Assembly: GCA_022578965.1 (NCBI GenBank)
Contig: MU400527.1
Coordinates: 248,001-312,000, forward strand
Direction: 5' to 3'
DNA: 64,000 nucleotides
From: Xylaria sp. FL1777
Taxonomy: Eukaryota; Ascomycota; Sordariomycetes; Xylariales; Xylariaceae
Part shown: piece after piece, positions 46,928 to 57,676 of the stretch
Layout of the letters: each line of letters begins with the position of its first letter
Numbering within the stretch: the stretch's first letter is position 1
Position numbers and translations under genes: made by a program
Notes under the pieces: generated by a model
The model's input: the letters and a program-made list of their open reading frames with translations, nothing else
The model's database searches: none
What the model was told of the DNA's origin: nothing

Positions 46928-47797
46928 ATGGGACTCCACGACGCGCTCAACGCCATCAACAATGCTGAGAAGACCGGAAAGCGCCAAGTGCTTATCCGCC
47001 CTTCATCTAAAGTTATTGTAAAAGTGAGCCCTAATGTCTTCTCCTTTCCCCCTTTCTTCTACTTGTTCTCTTTAACGCGTTATACATCTTGCCCTTATGT
47101 AATAGTGCTGACATTCTTTCCCGCTAGTTCCTCAGTGTCATGCAGAAGAAGGTACGAATTCATTGTCCCGATATAAATGATCTCTTCGTTGGACCGCTAT
47201 CCCCAATTCGGCATGATAACTGGATAATGATCTCAACATTCCCTACGATCAAAGTCTTATAAGCTGCCGATAGATTAACGTCAGCCAAGCGAAGGAGTCT
47301 TACACGTTTCTCTGATCAACCACATGAAGTCTTACGTTTAGTCATTCGCTACATCTACTAACTGTCTGAATAGGGATAGTATGTCGATACGGAACTCGCA
47401 TTGGATTGGTTCTGACAGCTAATCCATCGTAGTATCGGCGAGTTTGAACAGGTCGATGATCACCGTTCCGGTATGGACAGCTTTATTGTTGTGCTCGGCA
47501 TGTTGACTAGATGCTGATATCCTGCAGGCAAGATAATTGTCCAGCTTAATGGACGTATCAACAAGGCTGGTGTTATCTCTCCCCGATACAATGTCCACCT
47601 GTCCCAGCTCGAGAAATGGGTTGTCAAATTGCTTCCCGCTCGGCAATTCGGCGTAAGTTCTTTGGCATAGAATACAGGAGAGAACTTGCGTTGACGACGG
47701 ATAGTACATTATCCTCACCACCTCTGCCGGCATTATGGACCACGAGGAAGCCCGTAGGCGTCATGTATCTGGCAAGATCATTGGGTTTTTCTACTAA
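46928..47797 (+). CDS. rps22: 40S ribosomal protein uS8 (RPS22/S15a) with predicted 5-nt microexon
   Basis: A cytosolic small-subunit protein of 126 residues in six exons: 46928..47023, 47128..47151, 47374..47378, 47433..47470, 47528..47652 and 47705..47797. Products in order are [20 protein letters not shown]..., [10 protein letters not shown] (through the 5-nt exon GGATA), [32 protein letters not shown]..., [16 protein letters not shown], and [20 protein letters not shown]... to GFFY. The microexon is framed by CTACTAAC branch and ATAG acceptor on the left and a perfect GTATGT donor on the right, and it alone restores the invariant KGYIGEF. All other junctions have standard signals. The N-terminus lacks about four residues relative to yeast Rps22 (130); a missed tiny upstream exon is possible. 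High confidence in the gene, moderate in the microexon. Confidence 0.93.
47374..47378 (+). other. rps22: Predicted 5-nt microexon of uS8 gene
   Basis: Sequence GGATA between AG and GTATGT. It supplies the Gly codon and two bases of the Tyr codon in the conserved YIGEF block. Introns on either side are 222 and 54 bp. Confidence 0.8.
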
Positions 47798-48642
47798 GCT
47801 ATGGTCGGATCAAAAGTGAAGGAAATGAAGAAGGATGAGACGGGCTGAACATTTGCAGGCGTTTGGGAAATTGATAATGATGATGTTTTTGCCTACTGCG
47901 TAGGATCTGATCTAAATGAACTGATACAACAAAATACTGTGCGGCTCAGTTACTAGCTACCTACCTTATTAAGCGGAGACGGCGAATTTGTGCAGCCAAC
48001 TCGCCGTATGAAGACATTTCTATTTCCTGTGCGCTTGTACCAATATTACTACGTGTCTCCGGTCAGACTGCCAATCAGATTAGCCCCTTGCCGGTGAACC
48101 CATAGCTTGGCGAGGGATTTTGTTTGACAATGTTTATCTTAGTGTATACTACGCACGCGAGAGCTGCTACTGTGCCACCGAGGGATCAATTGGGTTGCAA
48201 GGGATATAAAGTACCCAGTAAATGGGTAGGTCTAGATCTGCGGGTAGTGACGAGGCTTGTCCCTTTGCGTACACCATGTAGGTTGCTTTAAGGGCAACTG
48301 ACCAGGGATGTTGAATGGGTCTAGAACCGGCTGGCCAATAGCAACCACGGCACCAGGCACCAAGCATTGCACTCCTGAATCGAACCCGCGTTGCATCATG
48401 ATTTCGCTACGACACGTCCTGTAGTCCTGTAAGTCCAAGGTGCAGCCAGTGCTTGTCAAAGCTGCCTCACTCAACCCTCCCCGCCAGCGCTGGCCTCTCC
48501 ATAACCCGGCCTTTCGTTCTCGAGGTGGTCCGATGTGCCTGCCGATACCTCTCCCACCGGGTGCTGATGCAATTCCGCGAAAGCCTCCATCCACGACGAG
48601 AGAGCAAGCTTCTGACCGTGGACGAATCGTCCCGTGCGCGAA
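47798..48642. other. Intergenic between uS8 and GT90 genes
   Basis: 3' flank of uS8, then promoter of the glycosyltransferase. From about 48.25 kb onward the sequence is GC-richer, but no frame has recognised coding content. A tRNA T-loop-like word near 48380 has no tRNA around it. Confidence 0.5.
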
Positions 48643-50653
48643 ATGCGGCGACGCCAGGTGCTGTTGACCGGCATCGTTGCCTTCATCCTCATCTGCATCG
48701 CAAGCATTCTCCGCCTCGGCTCGGGCCCAGACCAGAGCATTCGCGACACCCACCCCGCTCATGCGCCCAGCAAGGCCGGCCACAAGAACGATGCCCATGC
48801 ACCACCACATGACAAGTTTCACTCTCCGGCCTCCTCGTCTTCGTCATCGACCTCGAGCTCCGACTTCAAGCATAAATCCACGCCAGAAGGTGTCCACCCC
48901 ATACAGTTTCTCGTAGCGCAGGCGGAGAAGGAACTTAAAGCCACAAAAGCGAGACAATCCAAGAATCTAGGCGAGGCCGTTGCAGAATACCGTCGTCGCT
49001 ATGGCATCCCTCCTCCGCCCAATTTCAATAAGTGGTTCGAGTTTGCGCAAGCGAAAGGGGTCCAGCTGATCGACGAGTTTGACATGGTCCACGAGTCTAT
49101 AACTCCCTTCTGGGGACTGAAACCCGCAACCATACGGGAGCGAGCTGCCGAAGCGCTGGGATTCGACAATACGCTGCTTGGCATTCAAATTCGCAATGGT
49201 AAGATTACGCACATAGAGGGCGGGGCAGACTGGCAGCGGGAGGCGACTGCTGGCATGATGGGCAAGTTTCTCAAGTGGTTGCCCGACATGGACCTTTGTT
49301 TTAACTTGCATGACGAGTCGAGAGTCATGGTGCCGTACGAGGACATGGCTAGATTAGTTCAGAAGGCTAAGGAAGTTAATATGCCCGCTGCCAACATACC
49401 GAACCCAAAGAACGCCTTCACGGAGAAACCTAAGGGCCTCAATGACGGAACAAGGTTTGAGGAGAGCAAGCTAACGCGCTTTAATGTTTTCGCCCACCAG
49501 CCGACATGGACGCATTCTAGGTTGTCTTGTGCGCCTGACAGCCCTTCGAGAGGACTTGAAGAAGAAGACAGGAAAGATGACGTGTCGAGATATGGGATGA
49601 GCGAGCTGGGTTTCGTCTACAACGTGTCAGCCATGTCTGATATCTGCTATTCCCCGACCCTGAGCTCTACGTTTGGCTTTTTCGATCGCCCGAATGCATT
49701 CAACATCGTTCACGATCTTTTCCCTATCTTCTCGCAGTCTAAGATCTCTTCGTATGCAGACATACTCTACCCGTCACCATGGTACTGGTACGAAAAGGTC
49801 CATTACGACGAATCAAAAGACATGCCATGGGAGCAAAAGAAGAACAGTTTCTACTGGCGCGGTTCGACCACCGGCGGGTTCAGCAGGAACGGAGGCTGGC
49901 GGCGACAGCACCGCCAACGCTTCGTCCAGAAAATCAACGCCGCCGACAACGCCAAAATCTTGGCGAATGCCGGGAGCGCGAGAAATGAGAAATGGGAGAC
50001 ACGGGTTGTCCCCCGGGGTGACTTCAGACACCTAATGGACGTGTATTTCTCCGGCGTAGGACAGTGTGATCCGGGAGATTGCGCGGCGCAGAAGGAGTTC
50101 TTCAACATCCAGGGTCACGTCGAGCAGTACGACGCGTGGGGCTATAGATACCTCCTGGATATCGATGGGAATGCCTTCAGCGGCCGGTTTTACGCCTTCC
50201 TGAAGAGCAAGAGCCTTGCCTACAAGTGGGCCATCTTTAGAGAGTGGCACCTTGAGTGGCTGAAGCCTTGGGCTCATTACATCCCGCTAAGTCTGCAGGG
50301 TGACGAGTGGCTTGAAGCCGTTAGGTACTTTGCGGATAGAGACGAAGGAAAGAAGGAGGCGGAGCGCCTTGCGAACCAGCAGAAAGACTGGGCCAATAAG
50401 GTGCTCAGGCATGAGGATATGGAAGTTTGGTTCTTTAGGCTGCTTTTAGAGTATGTATTCGTCATGTCCTCCCCCCCGTCCCCTTAGTACACAAACACAC
50501 ATATACTATTATTATGGTGCTAACACGAGGAAAAGATATGGTCGAGTAATAGACGACCAGAGAGCCTCCATTGGTTACACAACCGGAGCATTAGGATATA
50601 CCCTTCGCGGCGGCGAGGAAACGGAAGAGGAATACACCATAATGGATGGTTAA
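48643..50653 (+). CDS. Glycosyltransferase family 90 (CAP10-like), type II membrane protein
   Basis: GT90 enzymes (Cryptococcus Cap10/Cxt1, animal POGLUT) transfer xylose or glucose in the Golgi or ER. Exons 48643..50450 and 50536..50653 (85-bp intron, donor GTATGT, branch GCTAAC, acceptor AAAG) give 641 residues. One N-terminal membrane anchor (VLLTGIVAFILICIASILRL) follows a short basic tail, then a Ser/His-rich stem to about residue 80. The catalytic part shows AEYRRRYGIPPPPNFNKWFE, WLPDMDLCFNLHDESRVMVP, FYWRGSTTGGFSRNGGWRR, QHRQRFVQKI, YRYLLDIDGNAFSGRFYAFL, KSLAYKWAIFREWH and AHYIPLSLQGDEWLEAVRYF. The last exon supplies EYGRVIDDQRASIGY, the usual family end, which fixes the splice choice. 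Donor sugar and target are unknown. Confidence 0.92.
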
Positions 50654-51352
50654 TAGCACCGACAGGTGTCCCCATATACCCTCTGATTACGGCGTAGGCA
50701 CGGTACACAGTATCGCATCTGTAACAATACACTTGCATGGGCGGAAGTGGCAACGGCTCCTTTAATGGCCGTATATTTATGTCTTGAGAAGAGACCATCT
50801 GGTATGGATGATAACTTGTAAGCATTAACAAGGGCAATGAGGGTTGCCGTGGGTAATAATACTTAGGTATGCATACAAAGCAGGTCTGCCGGGTAGAATG
50901 GCTCCTATGAATATTAGGGTTGGGAAATATCTCAGAACCTAGGTAACTTATGGGCTATATAGTATTACGAATACTGCAAAGAAATACAGGAAACCTTTGA
51001 TATATGACGCGATGAGTTTTATATGTTAGTACCTACTTGAATCCAAACTGGAATGGGGTAGACAGTGCCTGCCGTGGCGTAGGTACCTACCTAACCCAAG
51101 CTCATAGCTGCAGGTGATCTAGAGGCCCACAATTAGCCGTTGAATCCCATCTGAGGATGGGAATTGGCTGCATTTATTGGTGTGCATCATCAAAACAGCT
51201 TCAATTTGCCATATCCAAACACAACGCGCGCCGATTGATCCACGCTTGCAACCCGGCGATCGATCGGTTGGGCATTTTTGGGAATTTCCAGCTGTTGGTG
51301 GAACAGTTGCGACCACGACGAACCCCTTCGTAGGCAACGCGTTCCCTCCGCC
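50654..51352. other. Intergenic between GT90 and SWD2 genes
   Basis: No gene seen. It carries a perfect TAGGTACCTA palindrome at 51080-51089 and the SWD2 leader. Confidence 0.5.
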
Positions 51353-52672
51353 ATGGCTTCGACGCCGATGGACCTCGACCATGTCGATGCTCCGTCGCCG
51401 GCCAACGGAACTCCTGGCACCTCCCTCCACATTACGCGAACACTGGCCAGCAATCTCCCCAGCACCTCTGCTGTACCCGACGTCATCGCAAACTTTAGAC
51501 CTACAAAGGTACGGTCTGTCTGTCTATCTGTCCTCTAGCTACCCCTGATCTCGCGAAAGACGGCCACATACAGTTGCTAACCTTCCATAGCTATTCAAGC
51601 GCGATGAAGCGAAAGACGGCCGCCCACAACCCTACGTCCTCAGTCTCGACTACGACGACCCCGGCGAGCTCCTGATGACGTCCGAGAGCGACGAGGCTAT
51701 CCAGATCTACAAGGTTCGAGAAGGACGACACGATAAACAGTTACTCAGCAAGAAGTACGGTGTAAAGCTGGCCAAGTTTACGCGGAATAGCTCAAGCATT
51801 GTCTATGCTAGCACCAAGCAAAATGGTACTACTACGATGCCTTAATATGTTAGCCCGTTGAGAGCGATGCTGACCTATGATCCTATATAGATGCGATCCG
51901 ATACTTAACCACACACGATAATGCATTCATACGATATTTCGAAGGCCACGAAGGTGCTGTCACAAATCTGGCAATGCATCCCGGGAGCGATGACTTCATC
52001 TCGTGCAGTAAAGACAACACGATACGATTATGGAATACGGGGACAAGAAGTGCAACCGGCATACTGCACCTGAATTCTCCTTACCTATCTGCCTTTGATC
52101 CCAGCGGACAGGTCTTTGCAGTTGGTTCACCATCGGCCGGACAAGTTCTCATTTACGACCATCGAAATTTCGACAAGTTACCGGTTAGCATGTTTGATAT
52201 CGTCGAGTCGTGTGGGTCGGTCGACACCGACCAACTGATGAAGGGCTGGACAAAGCTGGAGTTCTCCAACGATGGGAAAAGTATACTGCTTGGTACCAAA
52301 GGCGGCGGACACTTTCTTCTAGACTCCTTTGGAGGACATCTGAAGGCCTATCTACGGAAACCAGAAGGCCGAACCAGCCGGCTCGCACCTGGAGAGGAAG
52401 CTACCATGAACGGTGGATGGAACAGCACCAACGTCGAAAGCAGCGGGGATTGCTGTTTCTCCCCGGATGGCAGGTTCGTCATCGGCGGCACCAAACAGGG
52501 TGTTGTCGTCTGGGATACCCTCGCACAGCTGGAAGAGAACAAGATATTGCCACCGACCCACACGATAGAGGACCCAAGACAGGCTGCGGTGATAGCGTTT
52601 AATCCGCGCTTCAATTTCTTTTCGACAGCGGATCAGGAAGTGCTGTTTTGGTTGCCGGATGCACACGCGTGA
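51353..52672 (+). CDS. swd2: WD40 subunit SWD2 of the Set1/COMPASS histone methyltransferase
   Basis: SWD2 (human WDR82) is a WD40 propeller shared by COMPASS (H3K4 methylation) and, in yeast, the cleavage/polyadenylation factor. Exons 51353..51508, 51591..51825 and 51891..52672 give 390 residues (introns GTACGG..ATAG and GTACTA..ATAG). The N-terminal ~50 residues are a low-complexity extension. The propeller starts VIANFRPTKLFKRDEAK, then YVLSLDYDDPGELLMTSESD, HDNAFIRYFEGHEGAVTNLA, SGDDF-type FISCSKDNTIRLWN and SPYLSAFDPSGQVFAVG. Later blades include KLEFSNDGKSILLGTKGGGH and CCFSPDGRFVIGGTKQGVV. The ending FNFFSTADQEVLFWLPD is SWD2-like. A short GC-richer stretch after the stop lacks an open frame. 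Confidence 0.92.
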
Positions 52673-53708
52673 GAACCTCTCGAGATAAAGGTCCGGAGGC
52701 ACATGGAATAGGCACCGGCGGCAGACGAAAATGATGAGGTCTTGCTAAATGCGAACGTCGATTCGTGTTGGCAAGATTGTACGATTGAGGACGGACACGT
52801 GCTCAAGTTGTACTTTGATAGAACCAAAAGCTAAGATACCCTTGGTACTGTGTACGGCGTTTAAAAGGCGACCAGGTCAGGTTGCTCGGCGGCTACCTAA
52901 TGAATGAAGCCCGAATGTAACTAAAACCACTGAATCCTCAAAATTACCTAACCTGACTCTGTGTTTCCCATAATACAGGGTGTAGAGGGGGTATGGTTAT
53001 CTCGGGGATATACCTAGGTATTGTAGTTGTTTGCCCCGCGATTTCAGCTTAGAGCTGCCCGCTACTTTAAATACCGGTACCGTAGATGGGGAACTAGCCC
53101 CACCTTCAACAACTGCTGCAATCAAATGGTGCCAAAATTCAAGAGCAACCTCCGCCTAACGCATAATCGAGCACTTCAATACTGACCACGATCCTCCACG
53201 ACCGTTTTTTTATTTTCGTCATCTGGATAGCTGGGCACTCCTCGAATTTTAAGGCGCTGGAGACGTGTGCATTTTAACATCAGTAATTGTGAATATACTC
53301 ATCACGAATCTACGAATCGCTGCATTCCATACCACCTCTACTACGAGAAACAACGACAAAGTCAAGGTCAGCAGTCGACTATTCTGGTCCGACCCATTCC
53401 GACGACAGTTCCCTTCCTACCATTCCGCCGCACTCCACCCAAGATCCCTTATTTCGACCTTGCTTCTGAGAAATTCGAGAGAGAACATCGCCAGCCAACC
53501 TCATACATAGAAAGTATTGCGGTACATATTCTTCCTTCGGGCCAGCTTTGGATAGAGGAGGTACTGTTTGGACTGGGTTGGATTGAATTGAAATTGGGCA
53601 TAATAATTCACGCGAGCGAGTAAAGGAATAGAAGGCGAAAGGGGCAGCATTAGAAATACCGTCGGCCGAAGACCATTGAAAGGGCAAGACACGAACAAAT
53701 CACAAATC
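52673..53708. other. Intergenic between SWD2 and SRP9 genes
   Basis: About 1 kb. The right half likely includes the SRP9 promoter and 5' UTR. A 118-codon open frame at 53267-53623 has no start or domain support. Confidence 0.5.
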
Positions 53709-54496
53709 ATGCCCTACTACGAGACGAGCCAGGAATGGCTTCGGCAGTCTGCGCTGCTGCTCGAGGCGCGGCCGAGCACCGTAAGTCAACGAGGCCTTCT
53801 CTCTCTCTCTCCCTCTGTCTCTTTGTGCTCCCCGTCCTCCTGCCAACGTTCTTCTCGATATCACCTCCCAAATTACCGTGACTCAGCTCTACCCTATTCC
53901 ATAACCAACCAATTCCCTCGTCTCTCTAACGCACTCAACTTAACCCACTCACACAGACACGCATAACAACAAACTACCACCTAACCGACAAAACGGGCTC
54001 ATCGAAAAGGCGCCAAAAGAGACGTCAACAACAACGAGAACAATCCTCAGCAGCAGCCGCAGCAGCTAGCACCACGACAGCGACAGCGACAGCGGCAGCA
54101 GCGGCACCACGCGCATCCCTGACCATCAAGACCTACGACCCGCACTCGGGCGCCTGCCTCAAGTACCGAACGACGAAGGCCGCCGAGGTGTCGCGCCTGA
54201 TCCTGTCGCTCGGCCAGCTGGGCCGGAAGATGGCCGCGCTGCCCGCCGCCGCCGCCGCCGCCGACATCGTCATGGCGGATGTGGGAGGCGCCGAGGAGGT
54301 GGTCGGGACGTCGGGCGTGGAGAAGGAGAAGGCGGAGGCTGGTAGTAGTAGTGCGGGTGGCAGTTCGGGTGCTAAGAGCCAGGCACAGGCACAGACACAG
54401 ATACAGACGCAAGGACAAGGACAGAGTCCAGCGGCGGGCAGTGGTAGCGGTAGTGGTAGTGGTGGGAAGGGGAAGAAGAAGCGTGGTAAGAAATAG
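53709..54496 (+). CDS. srp9: Signal recognition particle subunit SRP9 (fungal SRP9/21 type)
   Basis: SRP9 forms the Alu-domain heterodimer with SRP14 that pauses translation during ER targeting. Exons 53709..53780 and 53957..54496 (176-bp intron, donor GTAAGT, acceptor ACAG) encode 203 residues. The start MPYYETSQEWLRQSALLLEA and the following TRITTNYHLTDK match the SRP9 N-terminus; SLTIKTYDPHSGACLKYRT and TKAAEVSRLILSLGQLGRKM are the second half of the domain. Between them sits a ~40-residue insertion rich in Arg/Gln and then Ala/Thr, encoded by CAG/GCA/ACA repeats. The C-terminal ~90 residues are low-complexity (Ala, Gln-rich, Gly/Ser) and end in a basic GKGKKKRGKK. Fungal SRP9 proteins are usually longer than mammalian (86 residues) but this one is at the long end. 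Confidence 0.85.
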
Positions 54497-55197
54497 AGGG
54501 AAGGGAAGGAGACGGAAGACAGCTGTTTAGAAAAAGCATAGAGAATGATACATAAATGCAATCCATGAGCATAAGCCAACTTTGCTACAACGAAGAGACC
54601 GGAATAGAGGTATATCAAGTGCACTACTATAGTCAGATTCATAGGTAGCCATTCAAGACTATAGGATAAGTCATATTCCGAACTTCGTCTCTTGCATTAG
54701 GCGCTTCCACACGAGTGTTCCAGGACTAGTCTAGCTAGAGTTACACTTCCATCTTCCGCCATCCAGTGTCATTCCAGACTCATGATATCGCATTCGCACT
54801 CCCAAGTCGTTTTATACAGCACCAGCCACCCAACCACCCCACCCACCAGATCCAGAGGTCCGTGACCAAGACCTTGTCAAGCCCCATGAGAACGCCAGTA
54901 TTTCAGAACCCCGAACGCCGCTTCTGGGGCTGGCTCTGCCCAACGCCGACCGATGACAATCAGAAAGGAAATAATTGTTATGAAAAATAACACTGCCGAA
55001 TTGCTCGCCATGCCTCTTGGTCTATCGTATAATGCCACGCCGAACAGAGGTGAAAAGAATTCTTCGTCCTTTGACAAAGTCTAATGTACATGGCTAGGCA
55101 GGTAGAATGAATTTGTGAGGAAAAAAAAAGAAAGGAGGGGTATCATGAGAGAAGGTAGTACAATGCCTCACATTGAAATAGACAACAAGCGAGTCGC
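54497..55197. other. Intergenic between convergent SRP9 and RNR2 genes
   Basis: 3' flanking sequence of both genes; no gene seen. An A-rich run is present near 55120-55140. Confidence 0.55.
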
Positions 55198-56665
55198 TTA
55201 GAAGTCGTCGTCGAATGTGAAGTCACCACCGTTTTCGCCCTTGCTCTCGGTGGACTGCGAGACATCGTCGTTGGAGACGTTCTTCTTGGTGCTGGCCATG
55301 ACACCGGCCTTCTGGTAATCACCGACGCGCTTCTCGAAGAAGTTCGTCTTACCACCGAGCGAGATGTTCTCCATGAAATCGAAGGGGTTCGTAGAGCGGT
55401 AGACCTTGTCGTTGCCCAAAGCGACGAGCAGACGATCGGCCACGAACTCAATATACTGCTTCATGAGGTTGGCATTCATACCGAGCAGACCGCAAGGTAG
55501 GGCCTCCGTCAGGAATTCCTGCTCAATCCTCACGGCATCAACAATAACTGCCTCTACGACTTCCTTGCTTGGTCGGTTCTTCAAGTGGGAGAACAATAGG
55601 CAAGCGAAGTCAGTGTGAAGACCCTCGTCGCGCGAGATGAGCTCGTTAGAGAAGGTCAGGCCGGGCATTAGACCACGCTTCTTGAGCCAGAAGATTGAGG
55701 CGAAAGCACCACTGAAGAAGATACCTTCAACAGCAGCGAAGGCAATCAGACGTTGGGCAAAGGTAGAATTGCGATCAGCGATCCACTTTAGAGCCCAGTC
55801 AGCCTTCTTGCGAATGGCAGGAACTAGAGATGAGATGTTAGCCTTAGTTGTCTGGAATACTGGATTGGTAGTCATACTAGTGTCAATGGCATTGAAAAGG
55901 TGCGTGCGCTGAGCAGGCTCCTTGATGTAGGTGTCAATGAGGAGAGAGTATGTCTCAGAGTGGATGTTCTCCATCATGATCTGGAAACCATAGAAGCAGC
56001 GAGCTTCGGGAATTTGAACCTCGCCACTGAAACGCTCGACAAGGTTCTCGTTCACGATACCGTCAGAGGCGGCGAAGAAAGCCAAGATATGGGAGATAAA
56101 ATATTTCTCGTCCTCATTGATTCTGTTGTTCCAATCGTGCAAATCCTTGGACAGATCAATCTCTTCAGCAGTCCAGAAAGACGCCTCAGCTTTCTTGTAC
56201 ATTTGCCAGATCTGTTCGGTAAAGCAGGTGGTCAGCCCCATGCCGCGTTGGAAAACCACTTAACGCGTAAAAGACGCGTCACTTACCTCATGATATTTAA
56301 TGGGGAACAGGACGAAGCGCTGCGGGTTCTCTTGCAAGAGGGGCTCATCAGCCTCCTCAGGCTTGATTCCAGGAGCTACAACAGCCTTGGGCTCCTCCTT
56401 GGGCTCCATATTGTGCTTCTCTGGTGTGGGCGCGTGGGAGTCGATCTGGTTGGCGAGGGTGTGGACGTCGGCGTCGAAAGGCGCATTCTCTTTGCTAGAA
56501 GCAGCAAAGTCCAGCTTCTTGACAGGAGATTCCATCCTAAAGGACTCAATGGCAGAGGCAGCCTGAGCAAAGCACGCGTTAGCTACCGGAACAAATGCAC
56601 TAGATTGTTTGCGACAGAACAACAACGCCACATACCTTCTTGGAGGGGGTGATCTCAGTTGCCAT
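55198..56665 (-). CDS. rnr2: Ribonucleoside-diphosphate reductase small subunit (R2)
   Basis: The di-iron, tyrosyl-radical subunit of class Ia ribonucleotide reductase, which makes dNTPs. Exons 56665..56636, 56562..56287 and 56211..55198 give 439 residues. After a variable N-terminus the core begins [20 protein letters not shown]. Iron ligands and surroundings are visible: [86 protein letters not shown]. The radical tyrosine is in the [12 protein letters not shown] block. The C-terminal [11 protein letters not shown] peptide is the R1-docking tail. MluI cell-cycle boxes (ACGCGT) lie in both introns and upstream, which points to S-phase control by MBF. Confidence 0.96.
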
Positions 56666-56968
56666 TGTATGGAATGATGAAGATGATACTAAACTGAAGA
56701 TGAAGATGCAGAAGACCAATTCAATTACAGGCTGAGCTAATCTTCAGAAGTGTTGTGGCACGCGTTAAGTGGTTTGTTTGGTGGGAGTGGTGGTGGTGGT
56801 GGTTGAGGGGATGCAGATGAAGATTTGAGGCGTGTTGGGAAGCCAACCTTTTAAGCAGTAGCTCGCGCCAAATCACGTGCACTAGATCACCCACTATACA
56901 ATGGCATAACGCGCTATTGAGCCCATTGAGAGCGCGTTTTAGTGCCCCGCCATTCGATTTTCACGCGT
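56263..56968. promoter_or_regulatory. Cluster of five MluI cell-cycle boxes (ACGCGT) at RNR2
   Basis: Exact ACGCGT at 56263-56268 and 56274-56279 (intron 2), 56574-56579 (intron 1), 56760-56765 and 56963-56968 (upstream of the start at 56665). MCB is the palindromic binding site of MBF (Mbp1/Swi6), the known activator of ribonucleotide reductase genes in yeasts. The density far exceeds that in the rest of the window, where single copies are scattered. Confidence 0.7.
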
Positions 56969-57676
56969 CAACCGGGGTACAGCTCCAGCCTCGCACAGAA
57001 GAGACCAGCTGAAACCCCAGCCTTTACCCTTGACTGTATTTGTACATTGTGTGTTACCAATTTCTTCGGCGTTTCGGCCTAAATATGACCTGAAAAGGCT
57101 AGCGGCAAGTCGGAATTAGGTATAGGAATTATAGGAATTACCTATTTACACAGTATCGGTAGTTATAGGACTTATCAGATCTGATAATCAGGTCGGAAAT
57201 GAGATTACCTAGGGGGTCTAAGCCAATGGGCGCGTCATGACCAAGAAACCATTATGACGCGCAACCATGGTTGTTTAGTACACTATAATAGAGCAGGTAT
57301 TTCATCCTCTCCCTTTAACATTGTACCGGGTCGTCTATCCAGTTTCTAATTATTGACTTCAAGATCCGCAAGGGCCTACCTACATTGTGCTGTATTGTTT
57401 GATTTGATTGCTAATTATACATTAGTCGAGTCTAAATCCGTGTCTCGTGTCTCGTGAGGTTTAAGACCCATTCCTCTGGAATCGAAACGATGCCAGTGTC
57501 TGCCAAGTGAAAATACAATTCATCCCTTACGCCTTCAATTGTAAACACAGTATAACAGGGACGCTTCCAAGTTACGCCACGCCGTTGCCACGCCGCCTTT
57601 ACTCAAGATTACAATAGCAATTTTTCAATGACGCAGCTCCTCAAAAGAATAGTCAACACTCCACTCATCCCCGCCG
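56666..57676. other. RNR2 upstream region and DUF4112 3' flank
   Basis: Contains two of the MCB sites and a TGG microsatellite near 56790-56805 in the RNR2 promoter. The left half is promoter-like; the right half is the AT-rich 3' flank of the DUF4112 gene. No gene seen. Confidence 0.55.

Noticed and set aside
48370..48400. T-loop-like word (reverse complement GGGTTCGATTC) suggesting a tRNA
   Set aside because: No acceptor stem, T-stem or anticodon arm can be formed around it.
48232..48822. 196-codon minus-strand frame upstream of GT90
   Set aside because: Overlaps the GT90 start on the opposite strand; Gly/Ala/Arg composition typical of an antisense shadow.
53267..53623. 118-codon frame upstream of SRP9
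   Set aside because: No domain or conserved pattern; most likely 5' UTR and promoter of SRP9.
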